A model generated the notes under the pieces. That model saw only the letters and a list, made by a program, of their open reading frames with translations. It was not told the origin of the DNA and did not search any database. Shown here in pieces: positions 6,328 to 11,305 of a DNA stretch of 11,305 nucleotides (position 1 is the stretch's first letter; each line of letters opens with the position of its first letter). The position numbers and the translations under genes were made by a program. The DNA is from an uncultured Eubacteriales bacterium (GTDB lineage Bacteria; Bacillota; Clostridia; Oscillospirales; Oscillospiraceae): positions 1-11,305 of the forward strand of contig CAJLCS010000059.1 in NCBI GenBank assembly GCA_905205195.1, given 5' to 3'.

Positions 6328-6507
6328 ATGATGGCCGACAGCATTTTGCGCTGCAAATCAAAGGATTTCGCCAAGCAAATTGTGCTTCTTTGCCGTGATG
6401 GGAAAATCAAAACGAAAGAATCGGTATACACGCCTCTGCATCATGAATGCGGCACAATCAGGAGAACGCTGATTGCCTCCCTGAAGACCGTGAAGGAAGG
6501 CCTGTGA
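6328..6507 (+). CDS. Mini four-helix-bundle (S23/IVP-like) ORF with central deletion
   Basis: A 59-codon ORF with two consecutive ATGs and a TGA stop. The N-terminus, MADSILRCKSKDFAKQIVLL, matches what I recall of the first helix of four-helix-bundle proteins of the S23 rRNA intervening-sequence family. The C-terminus, ECGTIRRTLIASLKTVKEG, matches the last helix of the same family in gut Clostridia. The usual protein is about 115-125 residues; here residues around KTKESV run straight into YTPLHHECG. The middle two helices, including the SGTSIGAN block, are missing while the frame is kept. Composition is more A/T-rich than the flanking genes. Only a weak GGGG (6319-6322) could act as ribosome site. 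It may be a decayed remnant or a functional two-helix derivative; the family call is from memory. Confidence 0.55.
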   Translation: MMADSILRCKSKDFAKQIVLLCRDGKIKTKESVYTPLHHECGTIRRTLIASLKTVKEGL

Positions 6508-6518
6508 CGGAGCAGCAC

Positions 6519-6539
6519 CGGACAGAAAGTCCGCTTTTT
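6519..6539 (+). terminator. Short terminator after the mini-ORF
   Basis: CGGAC (6519-6523) and GTCCG (6529-6533) form a 5-bp stem around AGAAA, followed by C and five T (6535-6539). It begins 12 nt past the mini-ORF stop. The stem is short, so termination is probably partial. Confidence 0.55.
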
Positions 6540-6564
6540 CCCGCCGCTGCCGTGCTAAAACAGG

Positions 6565-6580
6565 GGCAGTCATAACTGCC
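6565..6580 (+). promoter_or_regulatory. Small hairpin before the panE-like gene
   Basis: GGCAGT-CATA-ACTGCC forms a 6-bp stem-loop ending 6 nt before the GAGGG ribosome site (6587-6591). I see no convincing separate promoter between 6540 and 6597, so the downstream gene may be read from 6285-6313 through a leaky terminator, with this hairpin in its leader. Confidence 0.35.
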
Positions 6581-6597
6581 TGAATCGAGGGATTTTT

Positions 6598-7545
6598 ATG
6601 AACGATATCCGTACCGTCGCGCTGATCGGCCTTGGGGCCATCGGCTCCTACTTTGCCGACCGGCTCCAGGATGTGCTGAGGGACGGGCTGCGGCTCATCG
6701 CCGGGGGCCGCCGGGCCGAGGCGCTGGCCCGGAAGGGCCGCATCATCAACGGCCGGCAGCGTGTTTTCACTCCGGTTTCGCCGGAGGCGGAAACCGGCCC
6801 GGCGGACCTGGTCATCATCACCACCAAAATGGACGGCCTGCGTCAGGCGCTGGCCGACGTCCGCCGCCAGGTGGGGCCGGAAACGCTGATTCTCACCCCC
6901 CTCAACGGGGTGGAAAGCGAGGAAATCGCCGCCTCCGTCTACGGGGACCGGGTTCTCTATTCGCTGATGCGGGTCAGCAGCGTCAAATCCGGCAACCGGG
7001 TTTCCTACGATCCCGCCGTCTCCTACATGGAATTCGGCGAAAAGCGGAACGACCCCGCCGCACCCACGGACCGGGTCCGGCGTCTGGCGGCGCTGTTTGA
7101 CCGCTGCGGCATCCGTGCGCGGGTCCGGCCGGACATGGAGCTTGCTATCTGGGAGAAATTCGTCTGCAACGTCAGCGAAAATCAGGTGGCCGCCCTGCTG
7201 CGGGTGCCCTTCGGCGCCTGGGGCGCCAGCCCGGACGCCAATCTGCTGCGGGTGCTGGTGGCCCGGGAGGTCATCGCCGTGGCCCGGGCCAAGGGCGTGA
7301 ACATTGCGCCGGATTACCCGGAGAAGGATCTGGATTTCCTGAAAAGCCTGCCGCCGGACAATATGCCCTCCACCCTGCAGGACCTGCTGGCCGGGCGGAA
7401 AACGGAAAAGGAGATGTTCGGCGGCACCATGGTGCGGCTAGGCAAGGCGCTGGGCGTTCCCACGCCCCTCAACGAATTTCTCTATCACGCCATCGCCGTG
7501 CTGGAGGGCCAGAACGACGGCACCGTCCCCCGGGTACAGGGATAG
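6598..7545 (+). CDS. Ketopantoate reductase family protein (2-dehydropantoate 2-reductase)
   Basis: Cytoplasmic NADPH-dependent reductase; the archetype, PanE, reduces ketopantoate to pantoate for coenzyme A synthesis. The Rossmann motif GLGAIG is at 11-16. Other family residues are Lys77 in TTKMDG, Asn103 in PLNGVES, the catalytic Lys187 with Asn191 in WEKFVCN, and the C-terminal block MPSTLQDLLAGRKTE (256-270) with Glu270. At 315 residues it is slightly longer than typical PanE. The ATG follows GAGGG by 6 nt. It stands alone, with no panB, panC or panD nearby. Clostridia often carry several paralogues acting on other 2-oxo acids, so I leave the symbol open. Codon use is GC-rich like the other chromosomal genes here. 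Confidence 0.88.
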   Translation: MNDIRTVALIGLGAIGSYFADRLQDVLRDGLRLIAGGRRAEALARKGRIINGRQRVFTPVSPEAETGPADLVIITTKMDGLRQALADVRRQVGPETLILTPLNGVESEEIAASVYGDRVLYSLMRVSSVKSGNRVSYDPAVSYMEFGEKRNDPAAPTDRVRRLAALFDRCGIRARVRPDMELAIWEKFVCNVSENQVAALLRVPFGAWGASPDANLLRVLVAREVIAVARAKGVNIAPDYPEKDLDFLKSLPPDNMPSTLQDLLAGRKTEKEMFGGTMVRLGKALGVPTPLNEFLYHAIAVLEGQNDGTVPRVQG

Positions 7546-7714
7546 GCGCCGTTCAGACGGCGGCTGGTGCCGGTGCATCCGGCGGAGGTCGATCATCCGG
7601 AAATCGGAACCGTCCGGATTGCCACCGGATGGCGGCGGTAAGCGGCGATTTGCTGCCGCGCAGCCGTCAAAGCATCCCCCTGCCGCACAGAACGGTCCGG
7701 CAGGGGGATGGTGT
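7546..7714. other. Convergent intergenic region with several inverted repeats
   Basis: This non-coding stretch separates the panE-like gene from the convergent ygjV-like gene. It holds a 6-bp hairpin CGCCGT-TCAG-ACGGCG (7547-7562) just after the panE-like stop, several ATCCGG/CCGGAT pairs (7595-7631), and the 13-bp stem listed separately. None has a proper T-run. I see no gene here. Confidence 0.6.
7673..7710. terminator. Candidate bidirectional terminator stem
   Basis: A perfect 13-bp GC-rich stem, CATCCCCCTGCCG (7673-7685) with its complement (7698-7710), around a 12-nt loop, between two convergent genes. It ends 4 nt from the ygjV-like stop. The flanks are poor in T (minus strand only GCTTTG), so intrinsic termination is uncertain; it may rather protect 3' ends. 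Confidence 0.45.
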
Positions 7715-8254
7715 TCAATTCGCGCCTTTTTTCCGCTTTGCCCGCCAGGCGGGCAGGTCCAGCCGGATCATGCCCACCACGATGGAGCACAGGGTGAAGC
7801 CCTCGCAGGCCACCCCGGCGTAGGACCCTACGGCGGCGTTGTAAATCAGCCAGCAGGTGCTGGTGAACAGGATCATCAGCCGCACCAGCGCCGTGTTGCT
7901 GCTGCCGTAGGCGTAGGTGGACACCACCTTGGCCACGCCGCTGAGCAGGCTCTTCGGCCCCGCCCAGGTCAGCGCCGTCATGATGAGAAACAGCGCCGAA
8001 AAGGCCAGCCTGGTAGCCTGGGTGCTTTTTCCCCGCCGGACCTGGGCGGAAAACACCGTGTTGCGGACGCAGCCCACCAGATTCATGGCCATGCCGGTGT
8101 AGGCCCCCAGCATGGCGTACTGCACCGCAAACAGCAGCTCGTTGGCCGTCCGCAGGGCCAGAATCCGGCTGTGCTTCCGGCACTGGAAGGAGAGAATGCT
8201 GGCCAGGATACCCAGCACCCCGATCCCCTGAATCAGAATTTCTTTCGGTGTCAT
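7715..8254 (-). CDS. YgjV-like inner membrane protein
   Basis: A small hydrophobic membrane protein of 179 residues, matching the YgjV family of bacterial inner membrane proteins of unknown function. Helices can be seen at about residues 7-24 (IQGIGVLGILASILSF), 38-62, 82-100, 103-120, 124-142 and 143-160. The family feature SILSFQCRKHSRIL is in the first loop. The C-terminus is basic (RAKRKKGAN), consistent with a cytoplasmic end. The ATG at 8252-8254 has AAAGGA about 8 nt upstream. It is divergent from the DeoR-family gene, and their promoters overlap, so that regulator is the natural candidate to control it. No signs of truncation. Confidence 0.8.
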   Translation of the reverse strand: MTPKEILIQGIGVLGILASILSFQCRKHSRILALRTANELLFAVQYAMLGAYTGMAMNLVGCVRNTVFSAQVRRGKSTQATRLAFSALFLIMTALTWAGPKSLLSGVAKVVSTYAYGSSNTALVRLMILFTSTCWLIYNAAVGSYAGVACEGFTLCSIVVGMIRLDLPAWRAKRKKGAN

Positions 8255-8266
8255 ATCACTTGTTCC

Positions 8267-8296
8267 TTTACATTCAGACTGGCTCTATGATACAAT
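8267..8296 (+). promoter_or_regulatory. deoR-family gene promoter
   Basis: TTTACA (8267-8272), an 18-bp spacer, and TACAAT (8291-8296) with TG at 8288-8289 (extended -10). The start near 8303 leaves a leader of about 65 nt. Its -10 shares bases 8291-8292 with the opposing ygjV promoter. Confidence 0.65.
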
Positions 8297-8314
8297 ATCC
8301 GCAGAAAATGTCAA
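8287..8314 (-). promoter_or_regulatory. ygjV-like gene promoter
   Basis: On the minus strand a perfect TTGACA (8309-8314) and TATCAT (8287-8292) are 16 bp apart. The start near 8280 leaves a leader of about 25 nt before the ATG at 8254. A second TTGACA on the same strand (8332-8337) lies 23 bp further upstream. Confidence 0.75.
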
Positions 8315-8347
8315 GGAATGTGCGTTTTGTTTGTCAACGAACATTCC
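8315..8347. promoter_or_regulatory. Inverted repeat, candidate DeoR-type operator
   Basis: GGAATGT-N-CG (8315-8324) faces CG-N-ACATTCC (8338-8347), 9 of 10 positions symmetric, around the T-rich centre TTTTGTTTGTCAA. It abuts the ygjV -35 box and lies just downstream of the deoR start point. Occupancy could block both. TGTCAA also repeats directly at 8309 and 8332. Confidence 0.5.
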
Positions 8348-8367
8348 GCCGATCAGGAGGGATTTTT

Positions 8368-9060
8368 ATGGTGCTCAATGCCCGTCAATCCGACATTCTG
8401 GAGCTGCTGGACCGGGACCAGCGGGTGTCGGTGCGGAAGCTGGCCGCCACCTTTTTCGTCAGCGAAATGACCATCCGCCGGGACCTGCGGGAGATGGAGC
8501 GCAACGGCTATCTGCGGCGCTATAACGGCGGCGCCGTCCGGGCCGGGTCCGAGGCGCTGCTGCCCTTTTCCTCCCGCCGCCTGCTGGAGGCCGACGAAAA
8601 GGCCGCGCTGGTCCGCCACGCCCGGGCCTATCTGGCGGACGGCCAGTCCGTCTTTCTGGACAGCTCCTCCACCTGCACCTATCTGGTGCCGCTGCTGGCC
8701 GAATTCCGGGATGTCCGCATCGTCACCAACTCCATTCCCACGGCGCTGGCGGCGGGGGAGCATCACATCCCCTGCATTCTGGCCGGCGGCGACTGCTTCG
8801 AACGGGATTTATGCACCGTGGGCAGCGCGGCGGAGGAATTTCTCCGGAATCTGAACGTGGACGTGGGCTTTTTCTCCGCCCTGGGCATTTCCGACGACGG
8901 CGTCATCAGCGACAGCGACCCGCTGCAAAACGCCGTCCGCAAGGCCATGCTGCCCAACGCCGCCAAGCGGATTTTCCTCTTTGCCCGGGCCAAGCAGCAC
9001 AAAACCTACCTCTATACCCTCTGCCGCCGGGAGGACGCCGACGCCGTCATTCTGATTTAA
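8368..9060 (+). CDS. DeoR-family transcriptional regulator
   Basis: A 230-residue DNA-binding repressor, usually released by a sugar phosphate. The N-terminal winged helix-turn-helix is clear: QRVSVRKLAATFFVSEMTIRRDL (18-40) followed by NGYLRRYNGGAV (46-57), the classic DeoR signature. The C-terminal sensor domain has DSSSTCTYL (98-106), TNSI (120-123), LAGGD (138-142) and the late LFARAKQHK element (204-212), where the phosphosugar-binding Lys normally sits. It is about 20 residues shorter than typical members, mainly between domains. The start is the ATG at 8368, 7 nt after AGGAGG (8355-8360); the frame is open to 8248, but that would cover the promoter. No sugar enzymes adjoin it. Its stop overlaps the araC stop tail to tail. 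Confidence 0.92.
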   Translation: MVLNARQSDILELLDRDQRVSVRKLAATFFVSEMTIRRDLREMERNGYLRRYNGGAVRAGSEALLPFSSRRLLEADEKAALVRHARAYLADGQSVFLDSSSTCTYLVPLLAEFRDVRIVTNSIPTALAAGEHHIPCILAGGDCFERDLCTVGSAAEEFLRNLNVDVGFFSALGISDDGVISDSDPLQNAVRKAMLPNAAKRIFLFARAKQHKTYLYTLCRREDADAVILI

Positions 9061-9830
9061 GGCGTGTTTCCGTTCCGTCCGCTGTGGTCTTCCGCCGCCA
9101 AAGGGTAATACAGCGGTGCAACACCCAGCTTTTTCTTGAACAGGGCGGAAAAATAGTAGGGATCCGAAAAGCCGGACAGCCGGGCAATCTCCCGGACGGA
9201 GTAGCCGCCCCGCTCCGGCAGCGCCAGCAGCTTCCGGGCGTGGTCCAGCCGGAGCCAGAGCAGATAATCCGTGGGGGTCCGGCCCGTCTCCCGCCGGAAG
9301 CACCGGCGGAAATGGTCGGCACTGTAGCCGCTGGCCTCCATCCAGGGCAGCGGCGAAAAATCGGGATTGGACAAATGGAGAATCATGGCCCGCCGCAGGG
9401 CCTGCACCGCCGGATAGGCGGTTTTTTCGCCGCCGAAGCTGCCCAGCAGCCGGTACGCCGCCTCCCACAGCGACGGAACCACCCCTTCTCCGCCGGGAGG
9501 CGGGTTGACGAAAAATTCGTAGAGCATTTTCAGCAGAATCCGGAAATGGCCCCCGTCATCGTCCCGGTAAACCGGCACCTCTGCCTTGTCCGGCGGCAGA
9601 AAATCCTCCACCCGGACCCAGAGATCCGTGATTCCCCCGTCGCTTTCCACTCCGTGGGGCACCTCCGGCGGCTGGCAGACGATGCACCCCGGCTCGTAGG
9701 GGATTTCCCGGTCCCCCACCCGCAGAATGCCGCTGCCGGTCAGGCACAGCACAATTTCCCACTGCCGGTGGGTATGGGCCGGGCAGAACCGGGTTCCCGG
9801 GGCGGATAACCCCACCATCTTCACCTGCAT
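9057..9830 (-). CDS. AraC-family transcriptional regulator with cupin sensor domain
   Basis: A 257-residue cytoplasmic regulator. The N-terminal cupin-like domain has AHTHRQWEIVLCLTGSG (18-34), with His19 and His21, and PGCIVCQPPEVPHG (47-60). The C-terminal double helix-turn-helix spans about 160-250, with SADHFRRCFRRETGRTP as first recognition unit and VREIARLSGFSDPYYFS as the second. The ATG at 9828-9830 has GGAGG about 7 nt upstream. It is divergent from the TIM-barrel gene across 158 bp and is the most likely regulator of that gene, probably as an activator responding to a sugar or related ligand (inference from family). The stop codon shares three bases with the stop of the convergent deoR gene. 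Confidence 0.92.
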   Translation of the reverse strand: MQVKMVGLSAPGTRFCPAHTHRQWEIVLCLTGSGILRVGDREIPYEPGCIVCQPPEVPHGVESDGGITDLWVRVEDFLPPDKAEVPVYRDDDGGHFRILLKMLYEFFVNPPPGGEGVVPSLWEAAYRLLGSFGGEKTAYPAVQALRRAMILHLSNPDFSPLPWMEASGYSADHFRRCFRRETGRTPTDYLLWLRLDHARKLLALPERGGYSVREIARLSGFSDPYYFSALFKKKLGVAPLYYPLAAEDHSGRNGNTP

Positions 9831-9854
9831 ACGCCTTCCTCCCTTTCTGGGTCT

Positions 9855-9882
9855 ACCATAGCACGCCGTTCCGGATTGTCAA
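9855..9882 (-). promoter_or_regulatory. araC-family gene promoter
   Basis: On the minus strand a perfect TTGACA (9877-9882) and TATGGT (9855-9860) are 16 bp apart; the start near 9848 leaves a leader of about 18 nt. Back to back with the TIM-barrel gene promoter, 45 bp between -35 boxes. Confidence 0.7.
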
Positions 9883-9926
9883 GAAGAAAATGTCGGAATC
9901 ACACATCCTGCCGTCGCTTTCCGGCA

Positions 9927-9955
9927 TTGCACTTTGCCCCCGGGGCGGGTATGAT
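9927..9955 (+). promoter_or_regulatory. Promoter of the TIM-barrel-like gene
   Basis: TTGCAC (9927-9932) and TATGAT (9950-9955) with a 17-bp, very GC-rich spacer (CCCCCGGGGCGGG). The start near 9962 leaves a leader of about 27 nt with AGGAGG (9976-9981) 7 nt before the ATG. The region 9883-9926 between the two promoters is where AraC-type sites would be expected; I see no clear repeat there. Confidence 0.7.
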
Positions 9956-9988
9956 GATCGTACATATTACACAACAGGAGGCCCTTTT

Positions 9989-10852
9989 ATGGACTGCACA
10001 CGTTTTCCCCGCACCGAAGTGGGCGGTATTTCCCTGCCCCGGATGCTCATCGGTTCCAACTGGCTGCTTGGCTACAGCCACACCGGCCCTGCGGCCGATC
10101 AGCTGATCCGGGACCGTCACGCCGACCCCCGCAATGTCGCCGCCGTTCTCGGCGCTTATCTGGCGTACGGCGTGGATGCCATCATGGCGCCGGACTTCCG
10201 CGAAGATACCCCCATGCGTCAGGGAATGCACCTGGCGGAGGAGGCTGCCGGGCAGAAGCTGATTCAGATCGTCACCCCGGGCATCAACGTGGACAATAAC
10301 CCCGCCGCCCGTGCCCAGGCCGAGGCGGACATTGCCCGCTGCGCCGCTGACGGCGCTTCCGTCTGCCTGATTCACCACGCCTCCGCCGAGCAGCTGGTGA
10401 ACAAGAACACCCAGACCATCGACCGGCTGCCGGACTATCTGGACATGATCCGCCAGCACGGCATGATCCCCGGCCTGTCCGCCCATATGCCGGAGCTGGT
10501 CATCTATTCCGACAAAAACGGCTACGACGTGGAAACCTACATTCAGATTTACAACTGCATGGGCTTTATGATGCAGATTGAAATTGAAGGCGTCAACGGC
10601 GTGATCTGGAACGCGAAAAGGCCCGTCATGACCATCAAATCCATGGCCGCCGGCCGCTGCACGCCCTTTGTGGGCCTGACCTTCAACTACAGCACCATCC
10701 GCCCCTGCGACATGGTCACGGTGGGAGCCTTCACGCCCCAGGAGGTCCACGAGGATGTGGAAATCGCCATGGCCGCGCTGGAGCGTCGCCGCCCGGTGCT
10801 GGGCCGCCGCAGCAGCCCGGTGATGACCGCCGTGCTGGAAGCCCGGAAATGA
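9989..10852 (+). CDS. TIM-barrel-like protein of unknown function
   Basis: A 287-residue soluble protein; I recognise a conserved hypothetical family but no function. Near the N-terminus it has LPRMLIGSNWLLGYSHTG (16-33). Alternating hydrophobic strands and helices follow, consistent with a TIM barrel: VDAIMAPDF, LIQIVTPGIN, ASVCLIHHAS, MIPGLSAHMPE, GFMMQIEIEG, PVMTIKSMAAG. The C-terminal MVTVGAFTPQEVHEDVEIAM resembles the closing segment of aldo-keto-reductase-like barrels, but I see no AKR catalytic tetrad. Polar residues at strand ends (H, D, E, K) hint at an enzyme. The start is the ATG 7 nt after AGGAGG; the frame is open further upstream through the promoter. It is a single gene with a terminator behind it, divergent from araC, so probably inducible. 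Confidence 0.75.
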   Translation: MDCTRFPRTEVGGISLPRMLIGSNWLLGYSHTGPAADQLIRDRHADPRNVAAVLGAYLAYGVDAIMAPDFREDTPMRQGMHLAEEAAGQKLIQIVTPGINVDNNPAARAQAEADIARCAADGASVCLIHHASAEQLVNKNTQTIDRLPDYLDMIRQHGMIPGLSAHMPELVIYSDKNGYDVETYIQIYNCMGFMMQIEIEGVNGVIWNAKRPVMTIKSMAAGRCTPFVGLTFNYSTIRPCDMVTVGAFTPQEVHEDVEIAMAALERRRPVLGRRSSPVMTAVLEARK

Positions 10853-10905
10853 CCTGCCGAAAATCCCTGCGGGCGGCAACTTTGCAAGACTTTTGATGCG
10901 CTGAT

Positions 10906-10935
10906 ATTCCGCCCCGGTTTGCACCGGGGCGGAAT
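10906..10935 (+). terminator. Terminator of the TIM-barrel-like gene
   Basis: A perfect 13-bp GC-rich stem (10906-10918 with 10923-10935) with a TTGC loop, followed by TTGTGAATTTT. It lies about 53 nt after the stop and 34 nt before the pckA -35 box. A weaker stem TGCCG/CGGCA (about 10855-10878) precedes it. Confidence 0.75.
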
Positions 10936-10968
10936 TTGTGAATTTTCCTTGAAGGGACAAAAATGCTA

Positions 10969-10997
10969 TTGATTTTGTTCCCGAAACGTCGTATTAT
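10969..10997 (+). promoter_or_regulatory. pckA promoter
   Basis: TTGATT (10969-10974), a 17-bp spacer, and TATTAT (10992-10997). The start near 11004 gives a leader of about 86 nt, the longest in this window for a protein gene. Confidence 0.7.
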
Positions 10998-11017
10998 ATA
11001 CTGGAACTACAATGGAG

Positions 11018-11070
11018 TAGTTGAAAAGGACTCTGCTGCCGCTGCCTGTGCAGCCGGCAGTCATCAACTA
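11018..11070 (+). promoter_or_regulatory. Structured pckA leader (two-tier stem)
   Basis: TAGTTGA (11018-11024) is exactly complementary to TCAACTA (11064-11070). Inside is a strong hairpin: CTGCCGCTGC (11036-11045) pairs with GCAG-C-CGGCAG (11050-11060), ten pairs with one bulged C and a CTGT loop. The outer stem ends directly at the AGGAAAGAGG ribosome site region (11071-11080). No T-run follows, so it is not a terminator. It could set mRNA stability or be a protein or ligand site; it matches no riboswitch class I know. Confidence 0.55.
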
Positions 11071-11089
11071 AGGAAAGAGGTTTATTGCA

Positions 11090-11305
11090 ATGGCTGAAAT
11101 TGATCTGAAGCAGTACGGTATCACCGGTACCACCGAGATTGTGCACAATCCTTCTTACGAAATGCTCTTCGAAGAAGAGACCAAGCCCGAACTCACCGGC
11201 TACGAAAAGGGCCAGGTCAGCGAGCTTGGCGCCGTCAACGTCATGACCGGCATCTACACCGGCCGTTCCCCCAAAGACAAGTACATCGTCGTGGACGAGA
11301 ACTCC
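11090..11305 (+). CDS. pckA: Phosphoenolpyruvate carboxykinase (ATP), 5' part
   Basis: The first 72 codons of a gene cut by the window end. PckA interconverts oxaloacetate plus ATP with PEP, CO2 and ADP in the cytoplasm; in gut anaerobes it often runs toward oxaloacetate. Family sequence is plain: YGITGTTEIVHNPSYEMLFEEE near the start region and the substrate-binding block TGIYTGRSPKDKYIV (53-67), with Arg59 corresponding to the oxaloacetate/PEP-binding arginine. The ATG at 11090 lies 9 nt after a GGAAAGAGG ribosome site. Its codons (GGT for Gly, TAC, AAG) look like those of a highly expressed gene, in contrast to its GC-saturated neighbours. It is the first gene after its own promoter and leader. 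Confidence 0.95.
   Translation, partial: MAEIDLKQYGITGTTEIVHNPSYEMLFEEETKPELTGYEKGQVSELGAVNVMTGIYTGRSPKDKYIVVDENS

Noticed and set aside
6084..6431. 115-codon minus-strand frame across the palindrome island
   Set aside because: It runs through the tRNA-His 3' end, a terminator and the palindromes, has no ribosome site, and lies antisense to the mini-ORF.
6018..6597. Integrative element inserted at tRNA-His with an att repeat
   Set aside because: No integrase, and no copy of the tRNA 3' end further right in the window.
7546..7672. Small gene between the panE-like and ygjV-like genes
   Set aside because: No frame with a start, ribosome site and meaningful length; only inverted repeats are seen.
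9899..10960. 353-codon minus-strand frame opposite the TIM-barrel-like gene
   Set aside because: Passes through a terminator and a promoter, His/Gly/Val-rich shadow composition, no ribosome site. The plus-strand gene has a proper promoter and ribosome site.

Overview
The window looks like chromosomal DNA from a GC-rich Clostridia, most likely an Oscillospiraceae/Ruminococcaceae-type gut bacterium. This rests on strong Shine-Dalgarno sites, sigma-A promoters with 16-18 bp spacers, CCA-encoding tRNAs, protein flavour (ATP-type PEP carboxykinase, DUF2156 plus GNAT pair, YgjV-like membrane protein), and a palindrome/four-helix-bundle cassette of a kind I recall from that group. The genus cannot be fixed from sequence alone.

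Layout. Positions 1-3396, minus strand: a terminator, guaA with its own promoter, then a two-gene operon of a DUF2156 protein (GTG start) and an overlapping GNAT acetyltransferase. Positions 3465-6129, plus strand: a divergent promoter drives lspA-rluD-HAD phosphatase, with overlapping or nearly abutting genes. The last codons of the HAD gene contain a near-consensus promoter for tRNA-Gly(UCC), tRNA-Arg(UCU) and tRNA-His(GUG), which end at a strong terminator. Positions 6131-6540: an island of short palindromes built on a GTGATAT motif, a near-perfect extended -10 promoter, and a 59-codon ORF that looks like a four-helix-bundle (S23/IVP) protein with its middle deleted in frame. Positions 6598-7545: a ketopantoate-reductase-family gene. 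Positions 7715-9060: a YgjV-like membrane protein gene and a DeoR-family regulator gene, divergent from overlapping promoters beside an inverted repeat. Positions 9057-10852: an AraC-family regulator, tail-to-tail with deoR by overlapping stops, and divergent from a TIM-barrel-like gene of unknown function. Positions 10853-11305: a terminator, then the promoter, structured leader and first 72 codons of pckA.

Most of the window is housekeeping (GMP synthesis, lipoprotein maturation, rRNA pseudouridylation, tRNAs, PEP carboxykinase). The parts worth attention are the palindrome/mini-ORF island after the tRNAs, the interlocked ygjV/deoR control region, the araC/TIM-barrel pair of unknown substrate, and the two-tier stem in the pckA leader. 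I see no CRISPR array, phage genes, insertion sequence transposase, or defence or biosynthetic cluster.
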